From Triglochin maritima (lineage: Eukaryota > Streptophyta > Magnoliopsida > Alismatales > Juncaginaceae), in assembly GCA_963682175.1 (NCBI GenBank), contig OY821770.1, positions 10,818,501-10,882,500 on the forward strand: a stretch of 64,000 nt of DNA. Reading direction: 5' to 3'. Position numbers and translations under genes: made by a program. Shown here piece by piece: positions 58,315 through 64,000 of this stretch. Positions within the stretch are counted from its first letter, which is position 1, and each line of letters opens with the position of its first letter. Under the pieces are notes generated by a model that was given only the letters and a program-made list of their open reading frames with translations, was not told where the DNA came from and ran no database searches.

Positions 58315-58804
58315 TGTTATATCCCTAACCATTGGTTAGGGTGCTAATGGAGATTAGGGAGGGGGTTTGCATGGGGAAGGGAAGGAGTGGCGAGTACTGT
58401 AGATGAAGTGTAGGGTGATGGAGTAGGGCTGGTGTGATGATGGGTTTGGTTTGGGTTTAAGAGAAGAAAACTCTCTCTCTCTCTCTCTCTCTCTCCCATT
58501 TTTGTTTCGTCACTTGCACACTCTCACTATCTCTCCCTCTTCCTTGTCCGACGAGCTACAACGGAGGAGGCAACTCCGGTGGCGTAGACGTGTGGAGGTG
58601 GACGCGAGAGGAGGTGACAGAGACGGCGTGCGCGAGCGAATCTCCAGTGTAGTCCATCTCGTGTTGAGGTATGCTGATTCTTAGTGTGATTTTATTGTTC
58701 ACCCTCGTGGGAGGGTTGTGTTGGTCGGTCGGGGGAGGTCGGAGACCTCTCCGGCGGCGTGTTTTGCGTAAATCCTCGGCTGGCGCGAGGTTGAAAACGA
58801 CCAA

Positions 58805-59264
58805 CGGTCGACCGGGTTCCTTCGGGCGGTCGACCGATGTAGTGTATTTTACCCGACCTTAACCTTCCCCGGTCGAACGATGCACTGTGGTGGTCGACCG
58901 GTAGTGCGTTTGCTGGTGAGTTAAGATTGCCTGTCGTGTTTCGGTCGACCGGTTCCTTGGGTTCGTTCGACCAGAACTTAAGTGTACTGAATAGAAATGC
59001 ATGCTTGTTTGACCGTTTATTGTTATGTGTTTGACCGTTATATGACTTAGTACTGCTAGGATGCCCTGGTTGTTTTCGGTCGACCGAGACCCCTGAGTCG
59101 GTCGACCGGTAGTTTTGAATTGATGTTGACCAGACTCTGGATTTTGACCTCGTGTCGGTCGACCGGTTTTAGATCTCTGTTCGACCGTTGGGACTTAGGT
59201 TTTTCGCAGAAAGTTCGACCGTTACAGACTTCCGGTCGACCGGGTTGCCTCTTTCGGTCGACCG
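58805..59264. repeat. CGGTCGACCG array in the family G 3' LTR
   Basis: Eight exact palindromes and many one-base variants within 460 bp. Confidence 0.92.
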
Positions 59265-59431
59265 TTTGTACATAGAACCGAATTCTCAGTCCATTTTAGG
59301 ATGCCAACTCTGTCCACGGAAACCCGTGTCCTCACCTTGTACGTGAGCCGGGAGGTGACGGTGGGCGCGTACGCGTGCCTGCCCAGGGACCGTCGTGTGG
59401 AAGAGTGTGGGTGTTCGGGACGTGTCACCTC

Positions 59432-61002
59432 TGTAGGATCGTGTGGGTTATGGGTCTACAATATTAATCACAATTAATCCTAATTACCTACTTGTTTGAT
59501 CTATAAAAGATATGCAGCGGAATTAAACTAACAAACAAGCAAATGAAGAATAGAAATGCAAACCACAATGAGACGGGGGATTTTTATAGAGGTTCGACAC
59601 CACACCTGGGTCCTAGTCCTCTCTTGCAAGCTCCGCTCAGATCACCGAGCTCCACTCACGACTTCACTAACCACTCCCCGTTCCGGGCCGGGAGAGAATG
59701 CCTTTACAAGTCTTCAAGCTCGCGAACAACCCTCGCCAAGCTTGGCTCCTCCTCTCACAATCCGAGAGGATCACTTCGGGCTCTCACCGAATTCTATACT
59801 AGATGTCTTGGGCTTTCACCAAAACCCTTGCTTTCTTTCACAAACAATGAGTGGGACAACACTCTCTAATTCTTGCGCACACTTGAGTGAGAATAGGAAT
59901 TATGACTAAAGTGTGGAAGGTTTGAGCTTTTGAGTGTGTGGAGCTTTCTCTCTAATGTTGGGGACAAATAGGTGTTGAAGAGTTGTCTTAAAATGTGTTT
60001 TACATCTCTATTTATAAGCTCCAAAAGAGTTATAGCCGTTGGGATTGATTGGGTAAGAGTTGGTATAGGATACACAAAACAGAAGCCTGCAGGACCAAAT
60101 TCTGAGTAAATTCGGTCGACCGAAACGGGAAGAACGGTTGACCGTTTGGCAGTTTTGCACAAAGTTCGGTCGACCGGTAAGGAAACGGTCGACCGCCCAA
60201 CGCTACGACTTAGGTACACTTAAGTCATCGGTCAAACACCTAAAGGGGAACGGTCGACTGATTTGTACCAGGCACTTTGGGGTTGACAAATAATTGGATA
60301 TTCGGTCGACCGAAACAGGTCTAGCGGTCGATCGATTTTCAACAGGCACTTGGGGTTTGTCAAGAGATGGACATTCGGTCGACCGATCATGGTCCTCGGT
60401 CGACCGATCATGGTCCTCGGTCGACCGATACATGAAATGTATTTGGGGTATAATTGGTTAATACGAATACGATCGTTGGGTATATACGACAAAAGTAACG
60501 GTCGGGAAAATAAGTTTAGACGGTCGACCGAAAGGTAAAACACGGTCGACCGAAACTAGACAGTGAAAACACAAACAAGATACTTGATCATTCAGTTGAC
60601 CGAACGGCATGTTGCGGTCGACCGAATGTGGGCAGACAGTTCGGGTTCAGGTCTCGTGTTTTCCGGTCTAAGTTTGGGTGATCTATTGAAGTCCAAATTA
60701 TGTGAAATTTCGTGTGTGACTTCTATAAGGAATCTAGTGTGTGTTTAAGTTGATTTTAGCTCAAGTATGCTCAATTTACACAAGTTCCTAAGACTCAAAG
60801 AAAATACAAAATACATGTCTTCAAAAGAACTTGATTACATGTCTTGACTTGATTTTACTTTCTTCCTTGAGTCTTAATCACCTGTAGAGGTTAGCACAAA
60901 GCAATATATATGCAATGCAATGTGTGTGCTACTCTACAAGATTATAATTAAGATTAGGTTAATTAAATCATCAAAACATAGATTAAGGCCAAAAAGCCAA
61001 CA
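59432..61002 (+). mobile_element. family S solo LTR
   Basis: 1571 bp, from TGTAGGATCG to AAAAGCCAACA, with target duplication ACCTC at 59427-59431 and 61003-61007. It interrupts the family G 3' LTR; the 5' LTR lacks it, so it arrived after the gypsy insertion. It holds no coding domain. Its 5' part has a leader-like stretch with GGGGGATTTTTATAGAGGTT near 59575. Superfamily unknown. Confidence 0.88.
60113..60624. repeat. CGGTCGACCG array in a family S LTR
   Basis: Ten exact palindromes in about 510 bp. At 60375-60430 three copies are spaced exactly 21 bp by the repeated unit CGGTCGACCGATCATGGTCCT. Confidence 0.93.
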
Positions 61003-62017
61003 ACCTCCGTGTATAGATCGTGACTTGATGTGATAGATTGATTGGACTCATTGTAGAGTAGCAGGCCTGAGGGATCGTGGATCCCAATGTATGATGATTG
61101 TGCGAGCACGCAATTGTCATTGGGTGAGGTGACTACCGGCCTGGATGGCTACGGAGGTCGGTGCCTTGCTTTTATAGCGGCGCGGTTGGTGTTTGCGGCT
61201 CATGGAGTCTGATGACCTGACAGACTTCGGTCTGGACCCCTCCGATGCTGTACCAGACGTATTGATGGACCACTGATGTTGTGTCGGTGATGCCACCGAT
61301 GCTATTCCGGCAATGATGATTGATGGGCCAATGTTGTTCCGACTATGTTCCTCAGATGGGCACCTACTGAGATGATGATTGATGGACCGACCGGGCGATG
61401 GCTCCGTTGGTATGGTTTCGACCACGAAGTTACAGATTTGTTTCTTATGGCGCGGACTTGGCGGATGCTCCTTGCCGAACCCCATGATTAGTGTAGCCGC
61501 GTGTGGGGAGTGTCACGTCATGTTCCGTTAGACCGTATGTGCCTACGGTAAGTCTCCTTGGGAGACCCGATGATGATTGTCGGACTGATGTCCTGTGTTA
61601 CCCTTCGGGGGAACTATTTTCCTTACTGTTGATGACATGACATGCTACTAGTATGATAGGTTCATTTGTACTACTGCACGCATATAGGTGAGCTTGGCAT
61701 ACGGGGTTTCCTTATGGAAACTTAGGCATTGTTGTTATATCTTTTTTAGGACCGCAATAGGCCCAGTTGGGTGGTGATCAGCGGACACGCGTATCTTGGG
61801 ATCGAATCCTCTCTTTCGGACCACTGAGGTCGACATGATTACTTTTATCTCCCTTTGTTGTTCTGTTGTAATCATGTATCATTTTGACAAACTCTGATGT
61901 AATATGGTGCACCGCTTATATATTTGATGAGAAGTAACAGTCCCGACTTTGATTATTGGTCTCTGATGTCTTGTTAATGATTTTTAAATTTCCGCAATTT
62001 CGGGATGTTACACATCA

Positions 62018-63060
62018 TAACCTTGATCTATTAGGCAAAGGAAAAAGACTAGAACTATGTAATTAAATGATGCATATGTATGTATGGAGATAAAGGTTAG
62101 GATGTCAAAGTGACAAATAACAAACGTATCAAGCATGAAACTACACCATCACAAGTTACGTTAATCACCATCACCCCCACTCCAAAAAGGGCAGATTTAG
62201 CCACAAATTAAGATCTAAGTATAAACAAAAGAACATATCAATGGAGCAACTAGAACAATAAGTAAAGAGGTTAAAACTACACTAAAAAGTATAATACCTA
62301 ATTTAACAAAAGTGTTCACATTAAAACATGAAGAAATAGTTTGAAAACACCTTTTGTTGGTAGATCTAGGTCCGTTATATGCTTCTCCAACTTAGGCAAA
62401 AACTAAGGAAGGTTGAAGAAGAAGAATATATGTAGAGTCTGACCCCTTCCACTCAATGTTGACCCCTTTGAATATGACAGTAGGTCGGCGGTGGAGAATC
62501 AAGAGGTAGGGTAGGACGGCGACTGCGACAACGGGCAGTTGAGGGCTGAGGGGATCAGTGGTGTAGAGGACGACGACAACGACGAGTGGACAAATGGTGG
62601 AGAGGAAGCTGGCAACGACGACGAGTGGTGGAGAGGAGGCATACGACGACGATGAGTGGTGGAGAGGGGGTAGGCGAGTGGCGACTAGTGAGGTGTGGTG
62701 GGTTGGGTCGTTTGGTGGAGGTGTACATGGAGAGAAGTGTTATGATGTTAGTGAGTTGTCACTTGTGAGTTTTAGGGTGCGGGTTTATAAAATTTGATAT
62801 TAATTTTGCGTTATTCATGTCGACTTAAATTACATGAAATACTCGAACTCGACTCAAATTACAATTCGTGTCAACCTGAATTTGACACGAACCTGAAATG
62901 GGTCAACCCAAACACGAAAATTTAGTGTCGGATTCAGGTTCGAATTTTGTGTCATAACCCGAATTGACACCCCTAAACACAACCCATTTATTAAACAGGT
63001 TCATGGGTTGGGTCGGGTTGACATGATTTTAGGCGATTCGGGTTTGGGTTTGACTAATGC
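62018..63060. other. flank of the nested cluster
   Basis: No supportable gene. A unit of about 33 bp with GACGACGAGTGGTGGAGAGG is repeated about three times near 62570-62670, which creates misleading open frames. From 62815 the DNA is rich in GACACGAA phrases like those at 43800-43957. Confidence 0.5.
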
Positions 63061-63074
63061 CCCCCCCCCCCCCA
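63060..63074. repeat. poly-C run
   Basis: About 15 consecutive C. Length is uncertain because such runs are error-prone in sequencing. Confidence 0.8.
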
Positions 63075-63585
63075 ACTTTTGGAAAATAAGTCCCATTTAT
63101 TTTCCTTTTTCGAACAAATATTAAAATGCAATCAACAAAGTTTAAGAGAAAATTGCAAATGGGTTAATAAACTAAAAATATTAATTGACCTCCTACCGTT
63201 CTTTGCTTGTTTAGAAAGTTTTCTTTTAACTTGCAACACACAATCATAACAAATTGTTATTCTTAATTTTCATGTCAATTTACGGGTATGAGTTCTTATT
63301 ATTAAAGAAATTGGATTATTTCAAATTTGAAGTGATTTGGGTGAATAATGAATTGGTGGTACTCAATTTTGAGCTTAGATTTAAGAATCCATATAAAATT
63401 GGAGTTAATAAGGGAATTATTATTTGTCGCCCGCGAATTACTTAAATTGCCTACTCCAATTCTCATTTTATCATTCACATTCCATTTAATACTCATTTTG
63501 TCTCATCTATTAAAATAAGGCTTTCTGTCTTAGTTTTCCTCACTCTACCAGTACCAACATCAAGGAAATGACTGACAAAACGTTT
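63075..63585. other. AT-rich intergenic DNA
   Basis: No recognisable feature. Confidence 0.5.
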
Positions 63586-63599
63586 GAATCTAGTGGGGT

Positions 63600-63800
63600 T
63601 AGTTACCTAAAAAATCAACCGGGGTGTCTGAAAAAAACGCCTCCCCCATGAGAGGGCGTCTGCAAAAAAGCCCCACATTGGGGGAGGCATCCTAGCCATA
63701 CGCCCCCTATGGGGGAGGCATCTGAACAGATGCCTCCCCAAGGGGGGGGGGGGGGGGTTGCAGATGCCACCTATGGGGGAGGCATCTGAACACTCACTTT
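63600..63800. repeat. GGGGGAGGC repeat cluster with a strong hairpin
   Basis: GGGGAGGCATCTG at 63712-63724 and its exact reverse complement at 63727-63739, separated by AA. Further copies of TGGGGGAGGCATC and inverted GCCTCCCCC lie at about 63639, 63679, 63707 and 63776. A poly-G run of about 17 follows at 63743. Confidence 0.85.
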
Positions 63801-64000
63801 TTAAAAAAATAATTTTAGATGGTGTGTTATTTCAAATTATTTCAGGTTCCGTTGCAAGATTTCGGTGGTGACGGGATGAGAGAAAAAACACAAACGTAAA
63901 ATAAACGGGTAAACGGATCAATATCCGGAGTACAATAATAGTGTGTTGAAATAATAATATTATGGGAAATTGATTAGGAAATATCCGCAGGGGCTGCCGC

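Larger units (their letters stand above)
49096..62012 (+). mobile_element. Ty3/gypsy LTR retrotransposon (Del/Tekay-like), decayed, with two nested insertions
   Basis: LTRs 49096-51172 and 58315-62012 with perfect target duplication CATCA (49091-49095 and 62013-62017). Between them are a Met-tRNA primer site, gag, protease, reverse transcriptase, RNase H and integrase in gypsy order, then a purine tract. The pol tail has a chromodomain-like end (EERPIEIVDH through IPMVKVRW to WEIEEEVRRQYPELF), as Del/Tekay elements do. A 2591-bp element interrupts protease, and a 1571-bp solo LTR interrupts the 3' LTR. In-frame stops and frame changes throughout mean it is inactive. This is the only complete copy of family G here; three solo LTRs are elsewhere. 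Confidence 0.95.
58315..62012 (+). repeat. family G 3' LTR, interrupted by a family S solo LTR
   Basis: Matches the 5' LTR over its length once 59432-61007 is removed, with many scattered differences, so the element is not recent. Longer CT microsatellite near 58470-58496 than in the 5' LTR. Confidence 0.93.
43772..62976. mobile_element. possible hAT-like element split by large nested insertions
   Basis: Left end AGGGGTAGTATATTCGG and inward-read right end AGGGGTGTCAATTCGGG are similar, and both flanks carry CGTGTCAACACGAA-type phrases (43810-43957, 48689-48830 and 62815-62976). Taking out the LTR at 43958-48683 and the gypsy element at 49096-62012 leaves about 1.5 kb. The 8-bp flanks do not match, so the outer limits are tentative. 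Confidence 0.35.

Noticed and set aside
62586..62797. Tryptophan and arginine rich 60-67 codon frames
   Set aside because: They translate a 33-bp tandem repeat (GACGACGAGTGGTGGAGAGG type) in two frames; no domain.
43772..62976. 8-bp hAT target duplication for the split hAT-like element
   Set aside because: Flanks at the proposed ends do not match, so the element is kept only as tentative and the duplication is not claimed.
1..64000. tRNA, rRNA or snoRNA genes
   Set aside because: I saw no cloverleaf with intact A and B boxes. TGGTATCAGAGC strings are retroelement primer sites, and GGTTCGA occurrences belong to LTR motif arrays or leaders. A tRNAscan-SE run would settle it.

Overview
This is a stretch of plant nuclear DNA, most likely from a eudicot. 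The evidence is a spliced auxin response factor gene with a microRNA160 target site, AT-rich spacer DNA, and a dense collection of Ty1/copia, Ty3/gypsy, Mutator-like, Harbinger-like and hAT-like elements. I cannot name the species. There are no bacterial-type operons. The only host gene I can support is a class C auxin response factor (ARF10/16 type) at 36925-39848, in three coding exons. Almost everything else is mobile DNA at various stages of decay.

Layout. 1-4.8 kb: a degraded LTR (1011-2381, called family S here) and a solo gypsy LTR (2658-4791, family G). 6.8-12.2 kb: a decayed copia element with both LTRs and a 220-bp CACTA-like insertion in its RNase H region. 12.4-14.2 kb: a reverse-strand family G solo LTR. 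14.6-16.5 kb: a young, internally deleted gypsy element with two 743-bp LTRs. 19.5-21.9 kb: a Harbinger-like element with only the Myb-like ORF1, behind an array of GCGTGA motifs with a period of about 19.5 bp. 22.8-23.6, 29.2-29.5 and 42.1-42.7 kb: relatives of that element. 24.98-34.02 kb: three elements flanked by 9-10 bp target duplications, as Mutator-like elements are. One carries a FAR1-type transposase remnant, a 22-bp minisatellite and two copies of what looks like a chromatin-remodeller fragment. One has long terminal inverted repeats. One is a 3.4-kb element that is almost entirely a giant inverted repeat.

35.7-41.2 kb is the ARF gene and its flanks. 43.8-63.0 kb is a nest. A hAT-like element appears to have been entered by a reverse-strand family G LTR (itself entered by family S and other DNA) and by a family G gypsy element (49096-62012, target duplication CATCA). 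That gypsy element carries a Tat/Athila-like remnant in its protease region and a family S solo LTR in its 3' LTR.

Themes worth a second look are the 1.5-1.9 kb arm hairpin, dense arrays of the palindrome CGGTCGACCG shared by LTR families whose bodies otherwise look unrelated, and the periodic operator-like array upstream of the Harbinger ORF1. Element boundaries were fixed by reading LTR ends and target duplications directly. Family names below clade level are tentative because no database search was possible.
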